NCBI GenBank assembly: GCA_002397315.1 | Contig: DHAE01000020.1 | Coordinates: 93,817-157,816, forward strand | Length of the DNA stretch: 64,000 bases | Reading direction: 5' to 3' | From: Comamonadaceae bacterium UBA4962 | GTDB lineage: Bacteria; Pseudomonadota; Gammaproteobacteria; Burkholderiales; Burkholderiaceae_C | In this document: in pieces, positions 44,901-53,567 of the stretch | How the letters are laid out: each line of letters begins with the position of its first letter | Numbering within the stretch: position 1 is the stretch's first letter | The notes under the pieces: generated by a model | Databases searched by the model: none | What the model was told of the DNA's origin: nothing | The model's input: the letters and a program-made list of their open reading frames with translations, nothing else | Translations under genes and position numbers: made by a program

Positions 44901-46457
44901 ATGAAATTGCGGACACGGATCCTGCTGCTGTGCGGTGCCACGCTGCTGGGAATGCTGCTTCTTTCTGCGGTGGCGCTGACCACGCAGTACCAGACCATGC
45001 TGCGGGAGCGCACCAACCAGTTATCCACCCTGGTGACGCTCGCGCACGCTGCGGCGCAGAAGGCCTACGACGAGGAAAAGGCGGGCCGCATATCGCATGA
45101 GGACGCCGTGAAGTCGGCCAAGCGGGCGATCGGCAGTTTCCACCGGGGCGACCAGTACTTCTTCGTTCGCGGCTACACCGATGACGTGAATCTCGTCCAC
45201 CCGAATCCTAAACGCATCGGGATCGTCGATCCCAATGTCGGCAGGGCGGCGGGAGAGCGCTACCGCGCGGCGCTGCAGGGCAAGACCATCGGCACCGTGG
45301 TGGCCAAGGGCACACGCCCGGGCGCCAAGGAAGAAGTGGAAAAGCTCTATGCCATCATCAAGTTCGAACCCTGGGACTGGACCATTGGCTTCGGTGATTA
45401 CATCGACGACATCGACCAGGCGTTCTGGCGCCAGGCAGCCATCCTCCTCGGCATCTGCGGCGTGTTGATGATCGCCATCGGCGCCCTGGCCTGGGACATG
45501 CTTCGCACCCTGGTGCGCCAGCTGGGAGGCGAACCCCAGTACGCGGCCGAAGTAGTGCAGCAGATCGCCGACGGCAACCTTGCCGTGGATGTGCAGACCC
45601 GGCCGGGCGACCGCACCAGCATCCTGCATGCCATCCGCACCATGCGGGACAACCTCTCCTTCCTGGTCATGCAGGTGCGTGACAGCACCGGCTCCATCAC
45701 CACGGCCTCCGCGGAGATCGCCTCGGGCAACGGCGACCTGTCATCGCGCACCGAGTCGCAGGCCAGCGCGCTGGAACAGACCGCGGCCTCCATGGAGGAG
45801 TTGACCGCTACCGTGCAGCAGAACGCCCAGAACGCCCGGGTCGCGAACGATCTCGCCGTGGCGGCTTCCGGCGTGGCCGTTCGGGGCGGTGCCATGGTAG
45901 GGCAGGTCGTGGAAACGATGGGGTCGATCGACGCGTCCTCACGCAAGATCGTGGACATCATCAGCGTCATCGACGGCATCGCCTTCCAGACCAACATCCT
46001 GGCGCTGAATGCCGCCGTGGAGGCGGCCCGCGCGGGCGAGCAGGGACGTGGATTCGCCGTGGTGGCGAGCGAGGTGCGCAGCCTCGCCGGCCGATCGGCG
46101 GCGGCCGCCAAGGAGATCAAGGGCCTGATCGACGACTCGGTGTCGAAGGTCGGCGAGGGAACCCGCCTCGTGCAGCAGGCGGGCTCCACCATGCAGGAAA
46201 TCGTCGATGGCGTGCAGCGCGTCACCGCGATGGTGGCCGAGATCAGCGCCGCCAGCGCGGAGCAGAGCGCCGGCATCGCGCAGGTGAACCAGGCCGTCTC
46301 GCAAATGGACCAGGGCACGCAGCAGAATGCGGCGCTCGTGGAGCAGGCCCTGGCTGCGGCCCAGTCGCTGAGCCAGCAGGCCCAGGCACTCTCCCACACG
46401 GTGGACAAGTTCCGCGTGGACGGATCGGCGCGCAGCCTGCCGGCACTGGCGTCCTGA
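44901..46457 (+). CDS. methyl-accepting chemotaxis protein with single Cache sensor
   Basis: Chemoreceptor of 518 residues. A membrane segment at about residues 7-28 is followed by a periplasmic single-Cache domain to about 180 (HRGDQYFFVRGYTDDVNLVH, NPKRIGIVDPNVG, WDWTIGFGDYIDDID), a second membrane segment (AAILLGICGVLMIAIGALAW), a HAMP linker and a complete signalling domain with GIAFQTNILALNAAVEAARA. This Cache type often senses small organic acids; the ligand here is unknown. ATG at 44901. Single gene, convergent with the NAD operon. Confidence 0.95.
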   Translation: MKLRTRILLLCGATLLGMLLLSAVALTTQYQTMLRERTNQLSTLVTLAHAAAQKAYDEEKAGRISHEDAVKSAKRAIGSFHRGDQYFFVRGYTDDVNLVHPNPKRIGIVDPNVGRAAGERYRAALQGKTIGTVVAKGTRPGAKEEVEKLYAIIKFEPWDWTIGFGDYIDDIDQAFWRQAAILLGICGVLMIAIGALAWDMLRTLVRQLGGEPQYAAEVVQQIADGNLAVDVQTRPGDRTSILHAIRTMRDNLSFLVMQVRDSTGSITTASAEIASGNGDLSSRTESQASALEQTAASMEELTATVQQNAQNARVANDLAVAASGVAVRGGAMVGQVVETMGSIDASSRKIVDIISVIDGIAFQTNILALNAAVEAARAGEQGRGFAVVASEVRSLAGRSAAAAKEIKGLIDDSVSKVGEGTRLVQQAGSTMQEIVDGVQRVTAMVAEISAASAEQSAGIAQVNQAVSQMDQGTQQNAALVEQALAAAQSLSQQAQALSHTVDKFRVDGSARSLPALAS

Positions 46458-46488
46458 GTCGGCGTGCGTTGCCGCGCTGCGTGGGCGT

Positions 46489-47535
46489 TCAGTCCGCCGA
46501 AGGCCCGCGCGTCAGCCCCAGAAAATGGTCCAGCATGTGGAAGTGGTCCTCGAAGAAGGCCTCTTCCAGCGCTGCCAGCGCCGTGATGGGAAACCACTCC
46601 ACCTGTGCCGCGTCGTCGTCTGCCCGCACTTCGGGGAAATCATCGTCCCCGAGGTCGAAGTAGTGGGCATGGGTGATGGTGCGGCCGCGCTGGCTGCGGT
46701 CGGGGTGGTCGAACACGGCCACCTCGCGCAATGCGGCGCGCATGCGGGACTCGGGCAATTCGCAATGGGTTTCTTCGGCCAGCTCGCGCAGGCAGGACTG
46801 CCAGACGGTTTCGCGCTGCTCGATGAAGCCGCCGGGGGCGGCGAGGTGCCCCTTGCCGGGCGCGTGCGCGCGGCGGATGAGCAGCACGTGGTCCTGGCAC
46901 CGCAGCACGGCGTCCACGGTCACGAACACGGGCGGGTAGGGCGCCTGCGCCCAGGCCTCCCGGTAGCCGCGCAGCATGCGCCACTCTTCCTGCAGCGCCG
47001 GATAGTGCGGGCCCTGGGCGAACGTGCGCAGGAAATCCAGCGTGCTCGCGGGTATCTGCTCCGCGAGCGGCTGCAGCGCATCGGGCACGGCATCCGGCGG
47101 GGCACCGAAGTACGCGTCGCGGATGGCGGTGGCGTCGATGCTGCCCTGGCGCTCCACGGCGATCAGCTGCCAGCCGGGGAACGCCCGCAGGTAGCTGCTG
47201 GTCGCGTCCTTGAAGTGGCCCACGAGGCCGATGCGGGCATCGGGCCGCGTGTGCTGTGCCACGGCCTGCAGCACGGCGGCCACCCAGGCGCGTTCGTCGT
47301 AATGGTCGCGCACCGGCAGCACCCTGAGACGCGCGCGGTCGGCCTCGGGCAGCGCGTTGCGCAGCATGGCCTCGCGCTCCTGCCAGGTGAACGGGTTCTT
47401 GGGCGAGCGGGCCTGCCAGGCCGATCCCATGATGACGATGGCGCCATGGGCGCTGTCCAGCGCGCGGCGCAGCAGGGCCAGATGGCCGTTGTGGACGGGC
47501 TCGAAGCGCCCGATGAGGATGGCGGTGTCGTACAT
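46489..47535 (-). CDS. nadM: bifunctional NMN adenylyltransferase / Nudix hydrolase (NadM-Nudix)
   Basis: 348 residues. The N-terminal domain (about 1-185) is a NadM-type nucleotidyltransferase: AILIGRFEPVHNGHLALL with the HxGH motif, and the ISSTxxR-like SIDATAIRDAYF. It joins nicotinamide mononucleotide to ATP giving NAD. The C-terminal domain (about 200-340) is a Nudix hydrolase: the box starts at GGFIEQRETVWQSCLRELAE and ends ETHCEL, fitting GX5EX7REUXEEXGU, and usually acts on ADP-ribose. The same fusion is known in Synechocystis and Francisella. ATG at 47535. It is the last gene of the NAD salvage operon read from 51.5 kb. Confidence 0.93.
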   Translation of the reverse strand: MYDTAILIGRFEPVHNGHLALLRRALDSAHGAIVIMGSAWQARSPKNPFTWQEREAMLRNALPEADRARLRVLPVRDHYDERAWVAAVLQAVAQHTRPDARIGLVGHFKDATSSYLRAFPGWQLIAVERQGSIDATAIRDAYFGAPPDAVPDALQPLAEQIPASTLDFLRTFAQGPHYPALQEEWRMLRGYREAWAQAPYPPVFVTVDAVLRCQDHVLLIRRAHAPGKGHLAAPGGFIEQRETVWQSCLRELAEETHCELPESRMRAALREVAVFDHPDRSQRGRTITHAHYFDLGDDDFPEVRADDDAAQVEWFPITALAALEEAFFEDHFHMLDHFLGLTRGPSAD

Positions 47536-47677
47536 GGAATCCGGAAGGCGTGGAAGGCTCGGCAGGTGGTGTGTGATCCGCCGGCCCGGCAGTGGTGTCA
47601 CCGGCAAATGTAGCCCGTCCCGCCGCCGCGCAACGGCTCGGACGTTTCGCGAGGTACGGAGGACGGGGTGGGCGGGC

Positions 47678-49378
47678 TCAGACGTGTTTCGCCGCGATCG
47701 GCATCTGCCGCCCGTTGCCGAACGCCTTGGCCCGCACGCGCAGGATGGGCGGGGCTTGGCGGCGCTTGTATTCGTTGCGCGCCACCATCTGGCGCACGCG
47801 GTGCACCAGGGCGCGGCCCGCTTCATCGTGCTGCAGCTGGGCCGAGAACGCGCGCGCCGCCTCGTACTCGGCGTGCGACAGGCCTTCGCCTTCGATGATG
47901 AGGCGCAGCACCTGGTCCAGCACCGGGTAGGGCGGCAGGCTGTCGACGTCGCGCTGTCCGGGCGCCAGCTCGGCCGAGGGCTCCTTGTCGATGATGGCCT
48001 GCGGAATCAACCCGCGGCCCGCGTGCTCGTTCACGTGGCGCGAGAGCTCGAACACTTCGGTCTTGTAGAGATCGCCCAGCAGCCCGAGGCCGCCGTTCGT
48101 GTCGCCGTAGAGCGTGCAGTAGCCGACCGAGATTTCCGACTTGTTGCCCGTGGTGAGCAGCAGGTGGCCGAAGGCGTTCGAATACTCCATCAGGATGGTG
48201 CCGCGGATGCGCGCCTGCAGGTTCTCCAGCGGCAGTCCTTCGAGCGGCTGGCCGAAGCTGGCTTCGAACTGCGCGGCGTAGCCGGCCACGAGGTCTGCGA
48301 TCGGGTGCGTGTGGAGCTGGATGCCGAGGTTCCGGCACAGGGCCACGGAATCGTCGACCGAGCCGCTCGACGAAAAGCGCGAGGGCATCGTCACCGCCAC
48401 CACGTTCTCCGGCCCCATGGCCTCCACCGCGAGCGCGAGCGTGAGCGCACTGTCGATGCCGCCCGAGCTGCCCACCACCACCTGCCGGAAGCCGCAGCGC
48501 CGCGCATAGTCGCGCAGGCCGAGCACGATCTGCTGCCGGTAGAACGCCATCGTGGGCAGGCCCTCGGCCGGCACGGGCGGCAGGGCGCCGCCGTCCTCGG
48601 CCTGGAAGCGGCCTTCCACGAGCCGCAGGGTGCGCACGTCTTCGGCGAAGCGCGGCGCCTCGAAGACGACGCCGGCCTCGGGCTCGGCGGCGAACGATGC
48701 GCCGTCGTAGACGATCTGGTCCTGCCCACCCACCTGGTTCACGTACACCACGGGCAGCCCGTGGCGCCGCGCAGCGTCGCCGAAGACCTGGTGCCGGATC
48801 TCGCGCTTGCCGATGTGGCTGGGGCTCGCATTGATGCTCACGACCAGGTCCGGCGCCGCGTCGGCGATGCGCTGGAAAGGGTTGGTGGCGTAGTCGGCCA
48901 CGGTGTCGTTCCAGCCGTCCTCGCAGACCAGGAAGCCGATCTGCGCGCTGCCGATGCGCAGCACGCGCGCCACGTCGGGGCCGGGCTCGAAATGGCGCCG
49001 TTCGTCGAAGATGTTGTAGGTGGGCAGCAGCTGCTTGGCGTAGCGGAGGCGTTCTTCGCCCTGGTGCAGCACCAGCAGGCTGTTGTGCAGCCGCTTGCCG
49101 GGCCCCTGCGCCCGCGTGGGCGTGCCCACCACCCAGTGCAGCCGCGGCGTGGCGCGCGAGGCCTCCTGCAGCGCGGCGATGCCCGCGTCCACGCGCTCCA
49201 TGAAGCCGGGCTCTTCCAGCATGTCGCCGGGGTAGTAGCCGCACAGGGCCAGTTCGGTGAACACCACGAGGTCGGCGTCGGCCTGCGCGGCACGGTGCGC
49301 TGCATCCACCATGCGCTGCACGTTGCCTTCGATGTCGCCGACGGTGTAGTTGAGCTGGGCGAGGGTGATCCGGAGCAT
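47678..49378 (-). CDS. nadE: glutamine-dependent NAD+ synthetase
   Basis: 566 residues, the long two-domain form. The nitrilase-like N-terminal domain (about 1-260) supplies ammonia from glutamine: catalytic Glu in VVFTELALCGYYPGD, Lys in AKQLLPTYNIFDE, and Cys in FLVCEDGWND. The C-terminal synthetase domain has the ATP P-loop GSSGGIDSALTLALA and the block TTGNKSEISVGYCTLYGD. It amidates nicotinic acid adenine dinucleotide to NAD. It lies 18 bases downstream of pncB. Confidence 0.97.
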   Translation of the reverse strand: MLRITLAQLNYTVGDIEGNVQRMVDAAHRAAQADADLVVFTELALCGYYPGDMLEEPGFMERVDAGIAALQEASRATPRLHWVVGTPTRAQGPGKRLHNSLLVLHQGEERLRYAKQLLPTYNIFDERRHFEPGPDVARVLRIGSAQIGFLVCEDGWNDTVADYATNPFQRIADAAPDLVVSINASPSHIGKREIRHQVFGDAARRHGLPVVYVNQVGGQDQIVYDGASFAAEPEAGVVFEAPRFAEDVRTLRLVEGRFQAEDGGALPPVPAEGLPTMAFYRQQIVLGLRDYARRCGFRQVVVGSSGGIDSALTLALAVEAMGPENVVAVTMPSRFSSSGSVDDSVALCRNLGIQLHTHPIADLVAGYAAQFEASFGQPLEGLPLENLQARIRGTILMEYSNAFGHLLLTTGNKSEISVGYCTLYGDTNGGLGLLGDLYKTEVFELSRHVNEHAGRGLIPQAIIDKEPSAELAPGQRDVDSLPPYPVLDQVLRLIIEGEGLSHAEYEAARAFSAQLQHDEAGRALVHRVRQMVARNEYKRRQAPPILRVRAKAFGNGRQMPIAAKHV

Positions 49379-49396
49379 GTGTTCGTTTCCTTGGGT

Positions 49397-50596
49397 TCAC
49401 ACGCCGGCGGCGGGCAGGCCGAAGACCTGGCGCAGGTAGGCGAGGTAGGTTTCATCGTCGCACAGCGTCTTGCCCGGGCTGTCGGACAGTTTCGCGACCG
49501 GCTGGCCATTTGCGCGCACGATCTTCATCACGATGTTGATCGGCGCCGGGCCCAGGTCGTTGCTGAGCTGCGTGCCGATGCCGAAGCCCAGCTGCACGCG
49601 GTCGCCGAAATGCCGGTGGTGCGCGAGCGCGCGGTCCACGTCGAGCCCGTCGGAGAACACGAGCCGTTTGCCGTGCGCATCGATGCGCAGCCGGGCGTAG
49701 TGCGCGAGCGCCTTCTCACCCCACGCGACCGGATCGCCCGAGTCGTGCCGCAGGCCGTCGAAGAGCTTGGCGAAGTACAGGTCGAAATCGGCAAGGAACG
49801 CGTCCATGCCGACGGTGTCGGTGAGCGCGATGCCGAGGTCGCCGCGGTACTCCTGCACCCAGTCCTCCAGGGCCGCCTTCTGGAAGTCGCGCAGCCGCAC
49901 GCCGAGGGCCTGGTAGCTCTGCAGGTATTCGTGCGCCATGGTGCCGATGGGCACCAGGCCCAGGTCGCGCGCGAGCAGCACGTTCGAAGTGCCCTTGAAC
50001 CACTGCGGCGCCTCGGTGGCGAACCGCTGCACGACCTCGCGCTGCCAGGCGCCGCTGTAGCGCCGGCGCAGCCCGAAGTCGAACATCTCGAAGGGGTGGG
50101 CGCGGGGCGCCTCGTCCGCCAGCGCCTGCACGCGCGCGATCTTGGCGCCGAGCCGCCGCCGCCCTTCCTCCAGCGCGGCGTCGGCATGGCCCAGGCGGCG
50201 GAAGTACAGCTCGTTCACGATGGCCAGCACGAAGATCTCGAAGCCCATCACGTGCACCTGCGGGCCGCGCGCCACGATGGCCAGGTGCACCCCCTCCACG
50301 CGCGCTTCGATGAAGTTGCGCTGGAACTGGAAGATGCGCAGGAAGTCGATGAAATCGCTCTTGATGTAGCGCAGTCCGCCCAGGTACTCCAGCTCGGCCG
50401 GCGCGAAGCGCAGCGTGCAGAGCGCGTCCAGCTCGGCATTCACCTGCGGCAGCAGCTCCGCAAGCGGGAAGGCCGGTGCGTTGCGGCAGACGAAGCGGTA
50501 TTCGGCCTGCGTCTGCGGATGGCGGTGCAGCAGCGCCTGCCACATCGTGAACTTGTAGAGATCGGTGTCCAGCAGGCTCTGGATGATGGGGGTCAT
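49397..50596 (-). CDS. pncB: nicotinate phosphoribosyltransferase
   Basis: 399 residues. Makes nicotinate mononucleotide from nicotinate and phosphoribosyl pyrophosphate, the entry to NAD salvage. Seen: SLLDTDLYKFTMWQALLH at the start, RYIKSDFIDFLRIFQF, GFEIFVLAIVNELYF, FDFGLRRRYSG, the phosphorylated His in IGTMAHEYLQSYQAL, and DGLRHDSGDPVAWGEKAL. Full length compared with E. coli PncB (400 residues). It takes nicotinate made by the nicotinamidase-like product of the next gene upstream. Confidence 0.97.
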   Translation of the reverse strand: MTPIIQSLLDTDLYKFTMWQALLHRHPQTQAEYRFVCRNAPAFPLAELLPQVNAELDALCTLRFAPAELEYLGGLRYIKSDFIDFLRIFQFQRNFIEARVEGVHLAIVARGPQVHVMGFEIFVLAIVNELYFRRLGHADAALEEGRRRLGAKIARVQALADEAPRAHPFEMFDFGLRRRYSGAWQREVVQRFATEAPQWFKGTSNVLLARDLGLVPIGTMAHEYLQSYQALGVRLRDFQKAALEDWVQEYRGDLGIALTDTVGMDAFLADFDLYFAKLFDGLRHDSGDPVAWGEKALAHYARLRIDAHGKRLVFSDGLDVDRALAHHRHFGDRVQLGFGIGTQLSNDLGPAPINIVMKIVRANGQPVAKLSDSPGKTLCDDETYLAYLRQVFGLPAAGV

Positions 50597-50651
50597 GCGT
50601 TAGGGGCTCCGGGGCAGACGGCGGAAGGCGGAATGCTGAAGGGCAACGCAG

Positions 50652-51518
50652 CTAGGCTGCGAAGTCGGTCGAGCGGGACAGGTGCACGCCGTGGGCACGC
50701 ATCGCGGTGAGGAACGCATCGTGCTGGGCTTCGAAGCCGCGCACGGGGCTCATGCAGTCGGTCAGCAGCACGATCCGCTCCGGTGTCCAGCCGGGCCGCA
50801 GGCGCGGCAGGTACTGCACGATGTGCTCGGTCGTGGCGCGCACGCAGTGGCTGCTCGCTTCGCCGGCGATCACCAGGCATTCCGCGGCGCCCAGGCGCTC
50901 GAGCAAGGGCCGGTTGAGCGCGGTGGCCGGATCCTGCGGATCGGGCACCTCGGCCTCGATGGCGCTGTAGTGTTCGGTCCAGGGGTTCATGCCCTTGAAC
51001 ACCGCATGCACCGCCTGGCCGCGCAACGCCTGCCACTCGGCGCACGCGGCCAGCAGCGCGGCGTGCACACCGTGGCCCCCGCTGCCGATCTCGCAGTGCA
51101 CCGGCCAGACCATCAGCGTGTAGCGGCCCTGCGATTCGAGCGCGTCGAGGTAGGCCAGCACGCGCGGCAGGGCGACGGCGTCGCGTGGCAGGAATTCGCC
51201 GGCGCGCACCTGGGCGGCCGTGATGGGCGTGAACGGGGCGACTTCCGCTCCACCGCGTGCCTGCCAGAAGAGCGGGTGCGCGACGTCGTAACGCTGATGG
51301 GAATCCAGCGTGACCGTCACGCCGTCGATGCGCGGGCCCATGCGGCGCAGGAATTCCGCCAGCCGCTGCATGTCCGCATGGGCGCCGGCCACGGGCAGGG
51401 CAGGTGGGCATGTCCGGCCGGTGGCGGGATCGCGGTGGTTCCAGCTCTCAGGAAGGTCGCAGAAATCGTTTTGGGGATCGATGGCCAGCAGATGGAAGGA
51501 GGAGGGCATGCGGTTCAT
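50652..51518 (-). CDS. isochorismatase-family hydrolase, probable nicotinamidase
   Basis: 288 residues. The catalytic triad of the family is visible: Asp in LLAIDPQNDFCD, Lys in AVFKGMNPWTEHYS, and Cys in GEASSHCVRATTEHI. Metal-ligand candidates are in VTLDSHQRYDVAHP. It should convert nicotinamide to nicotinate for PncB. It is longer than E. coli PncA (about 213 residues), with insertions between the motifs, so I leave the symbol open. First gene of the operon pncA-like/pncB/nadE/nadM; gaps of 55, 18 and 142 bases. Confidence 0.85.
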   Translation of the reverse strand: MNRMPSSFHLLAIDPQNDFCDLPESWNHRDPATGRTCPPALPVAGAHADMQRLAEFLRRMGPRIDGVTVTLDSHQRYDVAHPLFWQARGGAEVAPFTPITAAQVRAGEFLPRDAVALPRVLAYLDALESQGRYTLMVWPVHCEIGSGGHGVHAALLAACAEWQALRGQAVHAVFKGMNPWTEHYSAIEAEVPDPQDPATALNRPLLERLGAAECLVIAGEASSHCVRATTEHIVQYLPRLRPGWTPERIVLLTDCMSPVRGFEAQHDAFLTAMRAHGVHLSRSTDFAA

Positions 51519-51557
51519 GGCGGTGTTCCATTCGATACGCGGGAATCGGATGGAGCC

Positions 51558-51590
51558 ATTGTAGGTTTGTTAGTTTATTTATGCAACTAA
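51558..51590 (-). promoter_or_regulatory. promoter and overlapping dyad upstream of the NAD salvage operon
   Basis: On the - strand TTGCAT (51586-51581) and TACAAT (51563-51558) are separated by exactly 17 bases, a good sigma-70 promoter about 40 bases before the start codon. TTAGTT-N9-AACTAA (51570-51590) is a perfect 6-bp inverted repeat covering the -35 box, a natural operator position for an NAD-responsive repressor such as NrtR or NadQ. The regulator is not in the window, so its identity is open. Confidence 0.6.
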
Positions 51591-51654
51591 GTGGGTCGGC
51601 CCGAGTTCATGGCCAGGGAATATGCCGGGCTTTGCTCAAGCGCCCCATGAACGG

Positions 51655-51748
51655 CGCATGCCCGGCTCTTCGGCTGCCGTGAGGGGGCAGACGACGATCC
51701 GGGCATGCGTCGAAAGGGCTGAATGGGCGGCCGGAAGGCTGGCCGCCC
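51655..51748. repeat. inverted repeats downstream of the DUF1328 gene
   Basis: CGCATGCCCGG (51655-51665) and CCGGGCATGCG (51699-51709) are perfect 11-bp inverted repeats 33 bases apart. GGGCGGCC (51725-51732) and GGCCGCCC (51741-51748) form an 8-bp stem just beyond the DUF1328 stop. The second may end that transcript; no T-run is present. No gene is seen between 51519 and 51766. Confidence 0.5.
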
Positions 51749-51766
51749 GGGCAGGGGGACGATGGC

Positions 51767-51952
51767 TTACTTCATCACCCTGCGCGCCGCGCCCACGCCC
51801 AGCACGGCGAGCACGACGAAGATCACGGCGACCACGAGGAACAGGAAGAACAGGATCTTGGCGATGCCGGCCGCGCCTGCGGCCACGCCGCTGAAGCCGA
51901 GCGCGCCGGCGATGAGGGAGATGATGGCGAAAATGATGGCGTACTTCAGCAT
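51767..51952 (-). CDS. DUF1328 small membrane protein
   Basis: 61 residues from the ATG at 51952, which follows GGAGCGACACC. Two hydrophobic segments (YAIIFAIISLIAGALGF and IAKILFFLFLVVAVIFVVLA) are separated by GVAAGAAG, the characteristic layout of DUF1328/YtjA membrane proteins. Longer reading to 52030 adds a Gln/Arg-rich leader without support. Members are often stress-inducible; the role is unknown. Monocistronic by appearance, downstream of the metK terminator. Confidence 0.85.
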   Translation of the reverse strand: MLKYAIIFAIISLIAGALGFSGVAAGAAGIAKILFFLFLVVAVIFVVLAVLGVGAARRVMK

Positions 51953-52094
51953 GGTGTCGCTCCGTTGACGGTGGGTCCGTTGCTGGCGGGCGGCTGGGGC
52001 CGCCGTCTTTGCACCGGGTGTCCTGATCATCGTGAGCCGCTGAAGGGGGTGCCGTCGGCATGTCCTGACTGCAGGTGTAGGAGCGGGCGCAACG

Positions 52095-52125
52095 AAAAAG
52101 CCGCCGGCCCTTGCGGGGCGGCGGC
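52095..52125 (-). terminator. Rho-independent terminator of metK
   Basis: Read on the - strand, GCCGCCGCCCC (52125-52115), loop GCAA and GGGCCGGCGGC (52110-52100) form a strong stem followed by TTTTT (52099-52095). It lies about 105 bases past the metK stop. Confidence 0.88.
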
Positions 52126-52231
52126 CTGGTGGGCGCTGGATGGGCGAGAGGCCTGGTGGTCTGCGTTCACATCGCCGCGCGATAGGGACTTCGCCTCCAG
52201 GCGGCCGAATCCGCTGTGCGGGTTGCCGGGC

Positions 52232-53413
52232 TTACAGCCCGGCCGCTGCGCGCAGCGCGGCCGCCTTGTCCGTCTTTTCCCAGGTGAACTCGGGTTCTTC
52301 GCGGCCGAAGTGGCCGTAGGCGGCGGTCTTTTCGTAGATCGGGCGCAGCAGGTCGAGCATCTGGATGATGCCCTTGGGGCGCAGGTCGAAGTGCTCCTGC
52401 ACCAGCGCGGCGATCTTCTCGTCGGGGATCACGCCCGTGCCTTCGGTGTACACCGTGACGTTGATCGGGCGCGCCACGCCGATGGCGTAGCTCACCTGGA
52501 TCTGGCACTGGCGCGCGAGGCCCGCGGCCACGATGTTCTTGGCCACGTAGCGCGCGGCGTAGGCGGCCGAGCGGTCGACCTTCGTCGGATCCTTGCCGCT
52601 GAAGGCGCCGCCGCCGTGCGGGCAGGCACCGCCGTAGGTGTCGACGATGATCTTGCGGCCCGTCAGGCCGCAATCGCCCTGCGGGCCGCCGATGACGAAG
52701 CGGCCCGTGGGGTTGATCAGGTACTTCGTGTCCTGCAGCCACTCCTTGGGCAGCACGGGCTTGATGATCTCCTCGATCACGGCCTCGATGAAGCTGGCCT
52801 TCATCTTGGTGGCGGTCTCGGACTGGTCGGGGTGGTGCTGGGTGGATAGCACCACGGTGTCGATGCTGTGGGGCTTTCCGTCCACATAGCGCATCGTCAC
52901 CTGGCTCTTGGCGTCGGGGCGCAGGAAGGGCAGGCGGCCGTCCTTGCGCAGTTGCGCCTGGCGCTCGACCAGGCGGTGCGCGTAGTAGATGGGCGCGGGC
53001 ATCAGCTCGGGCGTCTCGTCGCAGGCGTAGCCGAACATCAGGCCCTGGTCGCCGGCGCCGGTGTTCAGGTGGTCGTCGCTCGCGTGGTCCACGCCCTGTG
53101 CGATGTCGTTGCTCTGCTTGTCGTAGGCGACGAGCACCGCGCAGCCCTTGTAATCGATGCCGTAGTCGGTGTTGTCGTAGCCGATGCGCTTGATGGTGTC
53201 GCGCGCGACCTGGATGTAGTCGACGTGCGCGTTCGTGGTGATCTCGCCGGCGAGCACGACGAGGCCGGTGTTGGTGAGCGTCTCGGCGGCCACGCGGCTG
53301 CGGGGGTCTTCGCGGAAGATCGCGTCGAGGATGGCGTCGGAGATCTGGTCCGCCACCTTGTCGGGATGGCCTTCGGACACCGATTCCGACGTGAAGAGAA
53401 AGTCGTTCGCCAT
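52232..53413 (-). CDS. metK: S-adenosylmethionine synthetase
   Basis: 393 residues. Makes S-adenosylmethionine from methionine and ATP in the cytoplasm. It begins MANDFLFTSESVSEGHPDKV. The family signatures GAGDQGLMFGYA (ATP binding) and GGGAFSGKD (phosphate loop) are both seen, as is DTYGGACPHGG. ATG at 53413 has CAGGAG nine bases ahead, and that Shine-Dalgarno can be masked by the leader RNA. Divergent from the two lipid A acyltransferase genes, ending in a clear terminator. Confidence 0.99.
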   Translation of the reverse strand: MANDFLFTSESVSEGHPDKVADQISDAILDAIFREDPRSRVAAETLTNTGLVVLAGEITTNAHVDYIQVARDTIKRIGYDNTDYGIDYKGCAVLVAYDKQSNDIAQGVDHASDDHLNTGAGDQGLMFGYACDETPELMPAPIYYAHRLVERQAQLRKDGRLPFLRPDAKSQVTMRYVDGKPHSIDTVVLSTQHHPDQSETATKMKASFIEAVIEEIIKPVLPKEWLQDTKYLINPTGRFVIGGPQGDCGLTGRKIIVDTYGGACPHGGGAFSGKDPTKVDRSAAYAARYVAKNIVAAGLARQCQIQVSYAIGVARPINVTVYTEGTGVIPDEKIAALVQEHFDLRPKGIIQMLDLLRPIYEKTAAYGHFGREEPEFTWEKTDKAAALRAAAGL

Positions 53414-53479
53414 TTGAATAAACTCCTGTGCTTTTTGGCATTTTGGGCGTTGCCCTCAGCCCTCAGGAGCCTTGGCGAA

Positions 53480-53540
53480 CGCTTTAGCAGAGTTGTTTAA
53501 CGTCGCCCTGCAAGTTGCTCATTTAACTCAGCGACCCCGC
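53480..53540 (-). ncRNA. probable SAM-II riboswitch in the metK leader
   Basis: Read on the - strand, GTCGC (53535-53531) pairs with GCGAC (53506-53502) to close a hairpin; the conserved downstream strand continues CGTTAAACAA (from about 53502) and GCTAAAG (53488-53482), the sequence hallmarks of the SAM-II (metA) aptamer, whose 3' strand forms the pseudoknot. Further on, CTCCTG (53469-53464) is the exact complement of the metK Shine-Dalgarno CAGGAG (53428-53423), giving a plausible translational switch. It sits before the gene for SAM synthesis. Recognised by motif, not by a covariance search. Confidence 0.72.
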
Positions 53541-53567
53541 CATTCTACCGACACGGATCTGTCACCG

